Source: Palsa-744 sp036498265
Lineage (GTDB): Bacteria; Actinomycetota; Thermoleophilia; Solirubrobacterales; Solirubrobacteraceae
Length of the DNA stretch: 64,000 nucleotides
Direction of reading: 5' to 3'
Assembly: GCA_036498265.1 (NCBI GenBank)
Contig: DASYFT010000030.1
Span: 62,001 to 126,000 of the forward strand
Shown here: piece after piece, positions 30,703-39,179 of the stretch
How positions within the stretch are numbered: the first letter of the stretch is position 1
How the letters are laid out: every line of letters starts with the position of its first letter
The notes under the pieces: generated by a model
Told to the model about the DNA's origin: nothing
The model's database searches: none
What the model saw: only the letters and a program-made list of their open reading frames with translations
Made by a program: the position numbers and the translations under genes

Positions 30703-33061
30703 GCGCCCCCCGCTGGGGGTGGCGCCGCCGCTGTCCCCTGCTCGCGAGCGGGCGCCGAGCCACCGGCCGGCCCCTCGCCACGTGGGCCGCCGGGCGTCGT
30801 TGTGGTGGCCGGCGCTGCTTACGGCGGGCGTCCTGTGCTTCGTGACCTTCTACGCCAAGGGCGGCCTGAACCTCGAATCGATGACCACGACCGAGATGGC
30901 GCTCACGATCGCCTCCGGGCTGACCCTCGCGGGCGCGATCCTCGTCATGCCGGCCCGCGGGCGGCTGAACGGGCTGTGGCCCGTCGGCCTGCTGATCGCG
31001 CTTGCCGTTCTCACGGCGCTGTCTGTCGTGTGGTCGGTGCAGCCGGACGACAGCTGGAGGGACGCGGGCAGGATGCTGACCTTCAGCGCCGTGTTCGCGG
31101 TGGCCGTGCTCCTGGCCCGCGTCGCCCCCGAGCGCTGGCCGTCCGTCTTGGGCGGCCTGGCGCTGGCGTCGGTGATCGTCTGCGGCTACGCGCTGCTCAC
31201 GAAGGTCTTCCCCGCGGGCCTCGCCGCCTCGAATATCTACGCGCGCCTGGAGGCCCCCTACGGCTACTGGAACGCGATCGGGCTGACGGCGGCGCTCGGA
31301 GTCATCTGCTGCATGTGGCTGGGGTCGCGCCGAGCGGGCCACGCGTTGCTGAGCGCTCTCGCCTACCCGGCGATGGGCCTGCTTCTGCTCACGCTGGCGC
31401 TGGCCTACTCGCGAGGTGCGCTGGCGGCGCTCGCGATCGGCCTCGTGCTGTGGTTCTCGATGATGCCCCTGCGCCTGCGCGGCGCCGCGGTGCTGATCCC
31501 GGCGGCGCTCGCAGCGGGAGCCGTTGCCGCATGGGACTTCTCGAGACATGCGCTGAGCGCCGACAACATCCCGGTGGCCGAACGCACCACCGCCGGGCAC
31601 CAGCTCGGCGCGCTGATCGTCGCGATGGTCGCTGTGCTGATGCTGACGGGCCTGCTGGTGGGCTTCCTGACGAGCCGCCAGGCGCCCTCACTCACGGTGC
31701 GGCGCAACGCAGGCGCCGCGCTGCTGGCCGTGATCGTGCTGGCGCTGGTCGCCTTCGCGGGGGCGCTCGCACACAGCCACCGAGGCTTCACCGGCAGCAT
31801 CTCGCACGCCGTCGACTCGGTGACGAACCCGAACGCGAAACCGCCGCCCAACACGCCGGACCGCCTGACCGCAGTGGCGAGCGTCCGTGCCCGCTACTGG
31901 AAGGAGGCGCTGCAGATCTTCGACGCGCATCCCGCGCTGGGAGCCGGCGCGTCCGGTTACCAGACGGCCCGCCAGCGCTATCGGAGGGAGACCCTCGAAG
32001 TGCGGCACGCGCACGGGTTCGTGGTGCAGACGCTCGCCGACCTGGGCCTCGTCGGTCTCACGCTGTCGCTTGCCCTGCTCGCCACCTGGATGGCCGCGGC
32101 CGGCAGGGCGACTCACCCGTTCAACCGCCGGTGGACGAGCTGGCGGACGTGGCGCGAGCTGCGCTCGGGCGCCCGGCCCGGCTGGAGACGCTTCCGCGAG
32201 CCTTACACGCCGGAGCGCATCGGCATGCTGAGCATGCTCAGCCTCGTGGTCGTCTTCGGCGCGCACTCGCTGATCGACTGGACCTGGTACGTGCCGGGTT
32301 GCGCGGTCGCGGCGCTGCTCTGCGCCGGCTGGCTCGCGGGCCGCGGCTCGCTCGCAGCCGGGGCCCTGGCGACGGCCGCGGGAAGCCCCGGCCCCGCCTC
32401 GCGATCAAGCCGGGGGGCCGGCCCACGTGCAGACGGCGCCGCGCGCGCCGGGAACGCAGCCGCGGGCGCCGGCACGCGTGAGCGCCTGCTGGCGCCGCTG
32501 CTCGCCTTCGTCGAGCGGTTCGGCGCCCTGCGGGTCTCGCTGGCCGCCGCGGTGATCGTCGCCACCCTGCTCGCAGCCTGGTCGGAGTGGCAACCCCAGC
32601 GCTCGGAAGACGCGCGCCAGCGGGCCCTGGCGCTGGTGGCGCGGAACCCGTCTGCCGCCGCGGCCGCCGCGAGCGACGCGGTGTCGCGTGATCCGCTGTC
32701 CGCGGAAGCGCTGCTGACGCTCGCCAAAGTCCAGCAGGTGAGCGGCCAGACGGCACTGGCGCACGCGACGCTCCAGCGCGCGGTGCGCCTGCAGCCGTCG
32801 AATCCCCAGACCTGGCTGGCGCTCGGGCGCGACGACCTCGCCGGTAACCCTCGCGCGGCGGTACAGGAGATCCAGGCCGCGATCTACCTGAACCCGGAGT
32901 CGGTCTCGCCGGAAGCGCTCGCGAAGGAACGCCAAGCGGTCGAAATCCACAACGACTACATCCAGGCCCTGCGCGCCGCCGCGGCGCCGGCGGCGGCTAG
33001 TAGCGCGACCGGCGCGCTCGGGCGAGCAGCACCCGGTGCCGCGAAGCGGGCCGGCCGCTGA
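30680..33061 (+). CDS. O-antigen ligase/polymerase (Wzy/WaaL-like) with C-terminal TPR domain
   Basis: About 793 residues, polytopic, with ten to twelve membrane helices. The Wzy_C signature is present: FDAHPALGAGASGYQ, then EVRHAHGFVVQTLADLGLVGL, with the periplasmic His cluster. A last membrane helix (LRVSLAAAVIVATLLAAW) leads to a soluble TPR-like tail (RDPLSAEALLTLAKVQQVSGQTALAHATLQRAVRLQPSNPQTW). It probably polymerises or transfers lipid-linked glycan on the outer membrane leaflet. The start is uncertain: GTG 30680 is used (overlapping the upstream gene by 23 nt), and GTG 30719 and TTG 30650 are alternatives. The 3' end overlaps the convergent methyltransferase by 65 nt. Confidence 0.85.
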   Translation: MPAAAQTERPPLGVAPPLSPARERAPSHRPAPRHVGRRASLWWPALLTAGVLCFVTFYAKGGLNLESMTTTEMALTIASGLTLAGAILVMPARGRLNGLWPVGLLIALAVLTALSVVWSVQPDDSWRDAGRMLTFSAVFAVAVLLARVAPERWPSVLGGLALASVIVCGYALLTKVFPAGLAASNIYARLEAPYGYWNAIGLTAALGVICCMWLGSRRAGHALLSALAYPAMGLLLLTLALAYSRGALAALAIGLVLWFSMMPLRLRGAAVLIPAALAAGAVAAWDFSRHALSADNIPVAERTTAGHQLGALIVAMVAVLMLTGLLVGFLTSRQAPSLTVRRNAGAALLAVIVLALVAFAGALAHSHRGFTGSISHAVDSVTNPNAKPPPNTPDRLTAVASVRARYWKEALQIFDAHPALGAGASGYQTARQRYRRETLEVRHAHGFVVQTLADLGLVGLTLSLALLATWMAAAGRATHPFNRRWTSWRTWRELRSGARPGWRRFREPYTPERIGMLSMLSLVVVFGAHSLIDWTWYVPGCAVAALLCAGWLAGRGSLAAGALATAAGSPGPASRSSRGAGPRADGAARAGNAAAGAGTRERLLAPLLAFVERFGALRVSLAAAVIVATLLAAWSEWQPQRSEDARQRALALVARNPSAAAAAASDAVSRDPLSAEALLTLAKVQQVSGQTALAHATLQRAVRLQPSNPQTWLALGRDDLAGNPRAAVQEIQAAIYLNPESVSPEALAKERQAVEIHNDYIQALRAAAAPAAASSATGALGRAAPGAAKRAGR

Positions 33062-33623
33062 GGTGCGCGTCGATCTGCTCGAAGCCGAAGTCGTCCAGCA
33101 GTGCTTCGAGGGTGCGCCTGGTGTAGAAGCGCAGGTGCTCGCCACGCGGATCGAGCTGCTCCTCGAGCTCGCGCCTGGACAGGGCAAGCCTCAGCATGCC
33201 GAGCCGGTCGTGGACCGGCGTGGTCAGGAGCAGCGTGCCGCGCGGGCGCAGCACCCGGCGTACCTCGGACAGCCAGCGCGCGGTGTCGGCGACGTGCTCG
33301 ATGACCTCGCCCGCCCAGACGACGTCGAACTCCGCGTCTGGCAGGGGCCATGCGGCTTCGCCGTCGACGAGTCGCAGGTCGAGCTCCGGGTGGCGGGCGC
33401 GGGCGCGCCGAAGGGGCTCTTCCGCCACGTCGATCCCGACCACCTCCGCGCCGGCTCCGCTCAGCTCGGCCGCGAACGTTCCCTCGCCGCAGCCGACATC
33501 CAGCACACGCGCACCGCGCGGAACGCCCGCCAACAGGAAGCGCCTGCGCAGCTCGAAGTCCGATGGCTCGAGTCCCTCGGGCAGCACCTCCCACAGGCCT
33601 TCGTGGTAGTCGCGCGAGGGCAT
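32997..33623 (-). CDS. SAM-dependent class I methyltransferase
   Basis: A 208-residue methyltransferase: ARVLDVGCGEGTFAAELSGAGAEVVGIDVAEEPLRRAR (motif I and the acidic residue after strand 2), then FDVVWAGEVIEHVADTARWLSEVRRVLRPRGTLLLTTPV, characteristic of Methyltransf_11. It is possibly a methylase of a glycan terminus or a polyprenyl-linked sugar, judging only by context. The 65 nt at its 3' end are antisense to the end of the ligase/TPR gene. A TAGCCT box ends 9 nt before ATG 33623, and GAGG immediately before the ATG may serve as a weak ribosome binding site. Confidence 0.88.
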   Translation of the reverse strand: MPSRDYHEGLWEVLPEGLEPSDFELRRRFLLAGVPRGARVLDVGCGEGTFAAELSGAGAEVVGIDVAEEPLRRARARHPELDLRLVDGEAAWPLPDAEFDVVWAGEVIEHVADTARWLSEVRRVLRPRGTLLLTTPVHDRLGMLRLALSRRELEEQLDPRGEHLRFYTRRTLEALLDDFGFEQIDAHLSGRPASRHRVLLARARRSRY

Positions 33624-33632
33624 CCTCGTCCC

Positions 33633-33638
33633 AGGCTA
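33633..33638 (-). promoter_or_regulatory. -10 box TAGCCT, methyltransferase gene
   Basis: The minus-strand TAGCCT ends 9 nt before ATG 33623. Confidence 0.4.
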
Positions 33639-33741
33639 GCCGCAGGCGCCACGTGCATGCCGCGCGGCGGGACGGACGGCTCGGCGCCGCAACGAGCGTG
33701 CAGCGAGGCTCTCATGACTATCCAGCCGGCTGCCCAGACAA

Positions 33742-33747
33742 TATGTT
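33742..33747 (+). promoter_or_regulatory. Candidate -10 box TATGTT upstream of a GT4 gene
   Basis: TATGTT lies in the small AT-rich island ACAATATGTTG, itself a near-palindrome (CAATATGTTG matches its reverse complement at 8 of 10 positions). It would give a leader of about 40 nt to GTG 33795. Confidence 0.35.
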
Positions 33748-33794
33748 GCCAGCGTGCGAATCGCGGGTGTTGAGCTGGCGGCGAGGATCTACCC

Positions 33795-34814
33795 GTGAAG
33801 GTGGCCTTCGACAGCCGGCCGCTGTCGGACCCGAACGGCGTCGGGCGCTACTCGCGTTGCCTGCTGAGCGCCCTGCGCGCGACGGCGGGGGCCGGCGACG
33901 AGGTGCTCGAGACCCGCAGGCCCTCGGCGACCGCGGGCGGGACGGGCACCGACGTGTTCCACTCGCCGTGGATGGCCGGAGCGATGCTGCGCTCCTCGTG
34001 CCCCACGGTGGTCACGCTCCACAACCTGGCCGCGCTCAACCGCCGCAGCGAGCACCTGCGCTCCGGCATGCGGCTGCGCCTGCGGCATCTCGCCGTGCAG
34101 CGCGCGATGCGCGTGATAGTTCCCACGGAGGTCCTCGCCGAGGACGCCGTGACGCACCTGCGCCTCGAGCGCGAGCGCGTCGAGGTGATCCCCGACGCGG
34201 CGGACTCGGCGATGTACCCGCGGCCGTCCGACGAGGTCGCGGCGGCGCGAGCGCGGTTCTCCCTGCCGGAGCGGTATCTGGTGTGGGTCGGCGACCTCCA
34301 GCACCCCCAGCCGGGCCATCACGTGGCCAAGCTGGCCGCGGCCGAACGCGGGCTGGCGCTCGTCCTCGTGGGACCCACGGGTCCATGGGCCCACGAGCTG
34401 CCCGGCGTGATCCTCACGGGCGAGGTCGACGACGACGAGCTCGCCGCCATACACACCGGCGCGCACGCCTTCGTGCTGCCCTGCGCTGAGGAGGGCTTCG
34501 GGCTCGCGGCCGTCGAGGCGCTGGCGTGCGGAACCCCTGTCGTGGCGTGTGACGCCCCGGCCCTGCGGGAGGTCCTCGAGGGACGTGCCAGCTTCGTGCC
34601 GCCCGGCGACGTGCAGGCGCTCATCGCCGCCGCCGAAGGCGCGCAACGCCCGGCGCCGGGACCGCCCGCCTGGAGCTGGGAGGACGCGGCACGCGCGACC
34701 TGGGGCGTCTACGCCCGGGCGATGAGCAAGCCGGAGCAGCCGCGCAGCTCGAGCCTCACCCTGCGCGCGCGCCGCAGCGGCGCGCCCCGCCTGGACCGGC
34801 TGGGCCCTCAGTAG
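33795..34814 (+). CDS. Glycosyltransferase family 4 (GT-B)
   Basis: A 339-residue GT4 enzyme. N-terminus VKVAFDSRPLSDPNGVGRYSRCLL, typical of mannosyl- or rhamnosyltransferase-like members; then VFHSPWMAGAM, VVTLHNLAALN, VIVPTEVLAED and VEVIPDAAD. The C-terminal domain has YLVWVGDLQHPQPGHH and FVLPCAEEGFGLAAVEALACGTPVVACD with E-x7-E. It is slightly short because the C-terminal helices end in a basic low-complexity tail. Start GTG 33795. The last 7 nt overlap the end of the convergent sugar-transferase gene. Confidence 0.9.
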   Translation: MKVAFDSRPLSDPNGVGRYSRCLLSALRATAGAGDEVLETRRPSATAGGTGTDVFHSPWMAGAMLRSSCPTVVTLHNLAALNRRSEHLRSGMRLRLRHLAVQRAMRVIVPTEVLAEDAVTHLRLERERVEVIPDAADSAMYPRPSDEVAAARARFSLPERYLVWVGDLQHPQPGHHVAKLAAAERGLALVLVGPTGPWAHELPGVILTGEVDDDELAAIHTGAHAFVLPCAEEGFGLAAVEALACGTPVVACDAPALREVLEGRASFVPPGDVQALIAAAEGAQRPAPGPPAWSWEDAARATWGVYARAMSKPEQPRSSSLTLRARRSGAPRLDRLGPQ

Positions 34815-36424
34815 GCGCCGCGCCGCAGAACGACGGCGGGCAGCGTCTTCAGCAGGATCGTGAGGTCCAGCGCGAGCGACCAGCGCTCGAGGTAGATGAA
34901 GTCCAGGTGGACGAGGTCGTCGAAGTCGAGCTCCGAGCGGCCTGAGACCTGCCAGAGGCCGGTGATGCCGGGCAGCACCAGGTAGCGCTTGCGATGCCAG
35001 TCGTCCAGCATCGCGTAGTCGCGTTCGGGCAGCGGACGGGGGCCCACGAGCGACATCTCGCCGCGTAGCACGTTCACGAGCTGCGGCAGCTCGTCCATCG
35101 AGAAGCGCCGGAGCACGCGTCCCACGCGGGTCAGCCGTGGATCGTCGCGGATCTTGAAGAGCGCGCCCGAGGCCTCGTTCAGCTCTTCGAGGTCCGCCTG
35201 GCGCTCCTCGGCGTCGGTGTGCATCGTGCGGAACTTCAGGCAGGGGAACGGACGCTGGCCGATTCCGCGGCGGATCGAGCGGAACAGGACCGGCCCGCGC
35301 GAGGACAGCTTGACCGCCAGCATGATCACCAGCAGCAGCGGGCTGAGGACGATCAGCAGCAGGCTGGCACCGATCAGGTCGAACGTGCGCTTGAGCGCGA
35401 AGTCGATGCCCTCGAACACCGGCGGTCCGAGCTCGAACAGCGGCACCGACTGACCGGGGACGAACTCCGCCCGGTGGATCAGGATCTCCATCGTGGAGGG
35501 CGCGAGCCTGACGCTGACGCCGCGCCGGTGGCACTGGTCGACGAGCTCCACGGCGTCATCCTGCGGGAACTCGGGGTCGGCGATGATGACCTCGTCGATG
35601 CGGCTGGTGGCCAGCACGTGCTCGAGATCGGCGAGCGACCCGAGCGGCCTCAGGCCGTTGGCGGGAAGCTGGTTGGGCGAGAGGAACCCGACCACCTCGA
35701 TCGGCGAGTTGGCAGCATCGGCAAGCGCGTGCGCAACATCGCCGATGTGCTTGCCCCGGCCGACGATCACCGCGCGGCGGTGGTAGCCGGCCGCCCGCAG
35801 CAGCATCGCCGTGACGCGCTCGTAGGCCGCCCGCAGTACGGAGACGTAGAAGATGGCGAAGGCGAGCGAGCCGTAGAAGAGGTAGTAGCTCGAGAAGTGT
35901 TCGCCGTTGACCACCGCGAAGATCAGCGCCACGAAGGCGACCTGGAAGAGCGAGCCGACGATCCGCGAGAGACCGGGGCGCATCGCGCGCGCGGCGTAGA
36001 GACCCGAGCGGGCGAACAGCAGGGCCGTGAGCAGGTAGGCGAACGGCAGGAAGCGTTCGGTGCCGTGCATCGCGGTCGTGGAGTCGACCGTGCCGTGGAC
36101 CGCTTCCTTGAGGATCAGCGCGGTGAAGATGGCGAGCGCCACGCCGGCGAAGTCGAGCGCCAGCAGCGAGAGCACCCTGGCGAAGCGCCGCAGGGTCGCC
36201 ATTCGAAGCAGGAACGACAGCGCCGGAGGACGCTTGCGGCGGATGTCGCGATCGAGCTCCGGCAGTGGCTGGGTGGGCGCGTCCGCCTGAGGCTGGGCCG
36301 GCGCATCCGCCGGCGGCCTCGGAACGAGGCGCCGGGTCGGCGGCGGCTGCGCTGGCGGCGTGTGTACTCGGCGGGCTGGCGGCGTGGAGGTTCCCGACCA
36401 GATTGGTCCCATCTCGCTGCTCAC
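34808..36424 (-). CDS. Polyprenyl-phosphate sugar-1-phosphate transferase (second copy, WcaJ-type)
   Basis: A 538-residue initiating transferase. After a proline-rich cytoplasmic N-terminus (about 70 residues) come four membrane helices, a Rossmann-like domain (HRRAVIVGRGKHIGDVAHAL, then VVGFLSPNQ) and the C-terminal catalytic domain (FALKRTFDLIGASLLLIVLSP, CLKFRTMHTDAEE, DELPQLVNVLRGEMSLVGPRPLP, GITGLWQVSGRS). It makes a polyprenyl-diphosphate sugar from an NDP-sugar. It is distinct from the 7917-9455 enzyme, so the locus can start two different glycans or has redundant starters. GTG start 36424; a GAGG precedes it by about 5 nt. Confidence 0.95.
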   Translation of the reverse strand: MSSEMGPIWSGTSTPPARRVHTPPAQPPPTRRLVPRPPADAPAQPQADAPTQPLPELDRDIRRKRPPALSFLLRMATLRRFARVLSLLALDFAGVALAIFTALILKEAVHGTVDSTTAMHGTERFLPFAYLLTALLFARSGLYAARAMRPGLSRIVGSLFQVAFVALIFAVVNGEHFSSYYLFYGSLAFAIFYVSVLRAAYERVTAMLLRAAGYHRRAVIVGRGKHIGDVAHALADAANSPIEVVGFLSPNQLPANGLRPLGSLADLEHVLATSRIDEVIIADPEFPQDDAVELVDQCHRRGVSVRLAPSTMEILIHRAEFVPGQSVPLFELGPPVFEGIDFALKRTFDLIGASLLLIVLSPLLLVIMLAVKLSSRGPVLFRSIRRGIGQRPFPCLKFRTMHTDAEERQADLEELNEASGALFKIRDDPRLTRVGRVLRRFSMDELPQLVNVLRGEMSLVGPRPLPERDYAMLDDWHRKRYLVLPGITGLWQVSGRSELDFDDLVHLDFIYLERWSLALDLTILLKTLPAVVLRRGAY

Positions 36425-36495
36425 AACACCTCAGACTTTCAGATGGACCGGTTGCAACGCGGGCTCGCAGGGCGCTGGGCGCTCCGTTGCGAAGC

Positions 36496-37446
36496 TCAGC
36501 GCGAGCCGCCGACCAGCAGCTCGACGCCCGAGTCGTCGATCGTGCGCTGCAGCCCGTCGCGCAGCGACACCTCCGGAGACCACCCCAGCAGCTCGCCGGC
36601 GAGAGTGATGTCGGGCTTGCGCTGCTTGGGGTCGTCCTCGGGGAGCGCCTCGTAGACGATCTCCGCGCCCGAGGCGGTGAGCTCTTTTACCGTCTCGGCC
36701 AGCTCCAGCAGGGTGAACTCGTCGGGGTTGCCGATGTTGACGGGGTCGTGGTAGCCGGACTCGGCCAGCGCGATCACCCCGCGGATCAGGTCGCTGACGT
36801 AGCAGAAGGAGCGGGTCTGGCTGCCGTCGCCGAACACCGTGATCGGCCGGTTGGCCAGCGCCTGGCGCAGGAACGTGGGGATCGCCCGCCCGTCGTGCGG
36901 ACGCATCCTGGAACCGTAGGTGTTGAAGATCCGGACGATCGCCGTGTCGACCCCCTGCTGGCGGTGGTAGGCCATCGTGAGCGCCTCGGCGTAGCGCTTG
37001 GCCTCGTCGTAGACGCCGCGGGGACCGATTGGGTTGACGTGGCCCCAGTAGGCCTCCGACTGCGGATGCTCGAGCGGGTCGCCGTAGACCTCGCTGGTCG
37101 AGGCCAGCAGGAAGCGAGCGCGCTTGGCCTTGGCCAGGCCGAGCGTGTGGTGGGTGCCGTAGGAGCCGACCTTGAGCGTGTGGAGCGGCAGGCGCAGGTA
37201 GTCGATCGGCGACGCCGGCGATGCGAGGTGGTAGACGAAGTCGACCGGCTCCTCCACGTAGTAGGGCTCGATGATGTCCACGCCGACGTGCAGGAAGCGC
37301 TCCGCATCGCGGATGTGCTCGATGTTGGCGAGCGAGCCTGTCTCGAGGTTGTCGACGCAGATCACGCGGTTGCCGCGCGCGAGCAGCTCGTCGCAGAGGT
37401 GCGAGCCGAGGAACCCGGCGCCGCCGGTGACGAGACAGGTGGCCAT
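36496..37446 (-). CDS. UDP-glucuronate decarboxylase (UDP-xylose synthase)
   Basis: A 316-residue extended SDR. CLVTGGAGFLGSHLCDELLARGNRVICVDNLETGS, YHLASPASPIDYLRLPLHTLKVG and LLASTSEVYGDPLEHPQSEAYWGHVNPIGPRGVYDEAKRYAEAL are diagnostic of UXS. The T-S-E and Y-x3-K catalytic residues are present, and RIFNTYGSRMRPHDGRAIPTFL and GDGSQTRSFCYVSDL are typical. It decarboxylates UDP-glucuronate to UDP-xylose. The UDP-glucuronate source is probably one of the dehydrogenases of the locus. ATG 37446 follows a TATGCT box by 8 nt. It is divergent from the mutase gene. Confidence 0.94.
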   Translation of the reverse strand: MATCLVTGGAGFLGSHLCDELLARGNRVICVDNLETGSLANIEHIRDAERFLHVGVDIIEPYYVEEPVDFVYHLASPASPIDYLRLPLHTLKVGSYGTHHTLGLAKAKRARFLLASTSEVYGDPLEHPQSEAYWGHVNPIGPRGVYDEAKRYAEALTMAYHRQQGVDTAIVRIFNTYGSRMRPHDGRAIPTFLRQALANRPITVFGDGSQTRSFCYVSDLIRGVIALAESGYHDPVNIGNPDEFTLLELAETVKELTASGAEIVYEALPEDDPKQRKPDITLAGELLGWSPEVSLRDGLQRTIDDSGVELLVGGSR

Positions 37447-37454
37447 GGGCGGCC

Positions 37455-37460
37455 AGCATA
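37455..37460 (-). promoter_or_regulatory. -10 box TATGCT, UDP-xylose synthase gene
   Basis: The minus-strand TATGCT ends 8 nt before ATG 37446, so the mRNA would be leaderless or nearly so. Confidence 0.5.
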
Positions 37461-37494
37461 CCCCGCCCACCCCTTTCGATCCAGGCGTGCGACA

Positions 37495-37500
37495 TATGAT
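37495..37500 (+). promoter_or_regulatory. -10 box TATGAT, methylmalonyl-CoA mutase gene
   Basis: Near-consensus TATGAT ends 6 nt before ATG 37507. It marks the boundary between the glycan locus and the metabolic block. Confidence 0.6.
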
Positions 37501-37506
37501 CAGGGC

Positions 37507-39138
37507 ATGCTCGAGCCCGACCGCGAAGCGGACACCGAGGAGCATCTGACCGTCGCGCCGATCGTCGGTCCCGACGACCCGCGGCGCTTCACCGACTCGG
37601 GGATCGAGGTCAGCGAGCTCTACACGGAGCGCGACGTTCCCGGCGACCTCGACCTGGGGGAGCCCGGACAGTTCCCCTACACGCGCGGGGTGCATCGCGA
37701 GATGTACCGCAAGCAGACGTGGACGATGCGCCAGTACGCCGGCTATGCCTCGGCGAGGGAGTCCAACGAGCGCTACCGGTACCTGCTCTCGAAGGGGACG
37801 ACGGGCCTGTCGATGGCGTTCGACCTGCCCACGCAGCTGGGGCTCGACTCCGACAACCCGCGCTGCCTGGGCGAGGTGGGGCGCACGGGCGTGGCGATCG
37901 ACACGATCGACGACATGCGGACCGCCTTCGACGGCATCCCGCTGGACCAGGTGTCGACGTCGATGACGATCAACGCACCCGCGGCCTGCCTGATGCTGCT
38001 CTACGAGCTCGTGGGCGAGGAGCAGGGGGTTCCGAGCGAGAAGCTGCGCGGCACCACCCAGAACGACGTGCTCAAGGAGTACATCGCGCGCGGCAACTAC
38101 ATCTACCCGCCGGCCCCTACGATGCGGCTCACGACCGACCTCTTCCAGTACTGCCACGAGCGGATCCCGCGCTGGAACACGATCTCGATATCCGGCTACC
38201 ACTTCCGCGAGAAGGGCTGCTCGGCCGTCCAGGAGGTCGCCTTCACGCTCTCCTCGGGCATCGCCTACGTCCAGGCGGCGATCGACAAGGGGCTCGACGT
38301 GGAGGACTTCGCCCCACGGCTTGCGTTCTTCTTCAACGGCCACAACAACGTCTTCCAGGAGGTCGCCAAGTTCCGCGCGGCCCGGCGGATGTGGGCGCAC
38401 ATCATGCGCGAGCGCTTCGGGGCGAGCAGCCCCAAGGCGACGATGCTGCGCTTCCACACCCAGACCGGCGGGGTGACGCTGACGGCCCAGCAGCCCGAGA
38501 ACAACATCGTGCGGGTCGCCCTGCAGGGCTTCGCGGCGGTGTGCGGCGGAACCCAGTCGCTGCACACCAACGGCTTCGACGAGGCGCTCGCGCTGCCCAC
38601 GGAGCGGGCGGCGAAAATCGCCGTGCGCACGCAGCAGATCCTGGCTCACGAGTCGGGCGCCGCCGACACGGTGGACCCGTTCGCCGGCTCCTACTTCGTC
38701 GAGGCGCTGACCGACGAGATCGAAACGCGCGCCAACGAGCTGATCGCCAAGGTGGACGCGCTCGGAGGCTCGGTCAACGCGATCGAGTTCATCACCGGCG
38801 AGATCGACGAGTCCGCCTGGGGCTACCAGGAGCGCTACCGGATCGGCCAGGACATCGTGGTGGGGGTCAACGCCTACGAGGAGGAGGACGTGGAGGTTCC
38901 GGAGCTCCTGCGCGTCGACCCCGAGTCAGAGCGCGAACAGCTGGAGCGGCTGGCCGCCTTCAAGGCCGGCCGCGACCAGGATCTCGTTCAGCGGAGGCTC
39001 GAGGAGCTGCGTGACGTCGCGCGCGGCAGCGAGAACCTGCTGCCGGCCATCCGCCAGGCGCTCAAGGACCGGGCGTCGCTCGGCGAGGTCTGCGGCGCCA
39101 TGCAGGACGTCTTCGGCTCCTACGCGCCGACCTTCTGA
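37507..39138 (+). CDS. Methylmalonyl-CoA mutase large subunit (substrate-binding half)
   Basis: A 543-residue TIM-barrel domain without the C-terminal B12-binding domain, so it needs a separate small cobalamin subunit not present here. Family landmarks: PYTRGVHREMYRKQTWTMRQYAG, GLSMAFDLPTQLGLDSDNPR, TTQNDVLKEYIARGNYIYPPAP, SISGYHFREKGC, FFFNGHNNVFQEVAKFRAARR and RFHTQTGGVTLTAQQPENN. The two positions known to separate methylmalonyl- from isobutyryl-CoA mutases are Tyr (Y77, in R-Q-Y-A-G) and Arg (R195, in Y-I-A-R), as in methylmalonyl-CoA mutase (Tyr89 and Arg207 in the Propionibacterium enzyme). It should isomerise (R)-methylmalonyl-CoA to succinyl-CoA. ATG 37507 is set by the TATGAT box. 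Confidence 0.93.
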   Translation: MLEPDREADTEEHLTVAPIVGPDDPRRFTDSGIEVSELYTERDVPGDLDLGEPGQFPYTRGVHREMYRKQTWTMRQYAGYASARESNERYRYLLSKGTTGLSMAFDLPTQLGLDSDNPRCLGEVGRTGVAIDTIDDMRTAFDGIPLDQVSTSMTINAPAACLMLLYELVGEEQGVPSEKLRGTTQNDVLKEYIARGNYIYPPAPTMRLTTDLFQYCHERIPRWNTISISGYHFREKGCSAVQEVAFTLSSGIAYVQAAIDKGLDVEDFAPRLAFFFNGHNNVFQEVAKFRAARRMWAHIMRERFGASSPKATMLRFHTQTGGVTLTAQQPENNIVRVALQGFAAVCGGTQSLHTNGFDEALALPTERAAKIAVRTQQILAHESGAADTVDPFAGSYFVEALTDEIETRANELIAKVDALGGSVNAIEFITGEIDESAWGYQERYRIGQDIVVGVNAYEEEDVEVPELLRVDPESEREQLERLAAFKAGRDQDLVQRRLEELRDVARGSENLLPAIRQALKDRASLGEVCGAMQDVFGSYAPTF

Positions 39139-39167
39139 GAGCCGGCTCCGGGCGCCGGGCCGACCCG

Positions 39168-39173
39168 TACGAT
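39168..39173 (+). promoter_or_regulatory. -10 box TACGAT, DUF2269-like gene
   Basis: TACGAT ends 6 nt before GTG 39180. Confidence 0.45.
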
Positions 39174-39179
39174 CTGGCC

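Noticed and set aside
36265..37506. N-terminal extension of the mutase frame
   Set aside because: It overlaps UDP-xylose synthase in antisense and lacks family sequence; TATGAT 6 nt before ATG 37507 sets the start.
37447..38649. N-terminal extension of the UDP-xylose synthase frame
   Set aside because: It is antisense to the mutase; ATG 37446 with a TATGCT box 8 nt upstream gives the normal length.
37507..39138. Isobutyryl-CoA mutase instead of methylmalonyl-CoA mutase
   Set aside because: Specificity positions are Tyr (R-Q-Y-A-G) and Arg (Y-I-A-R), not the Phe and Gln of isobutyryl-CoA mutases.
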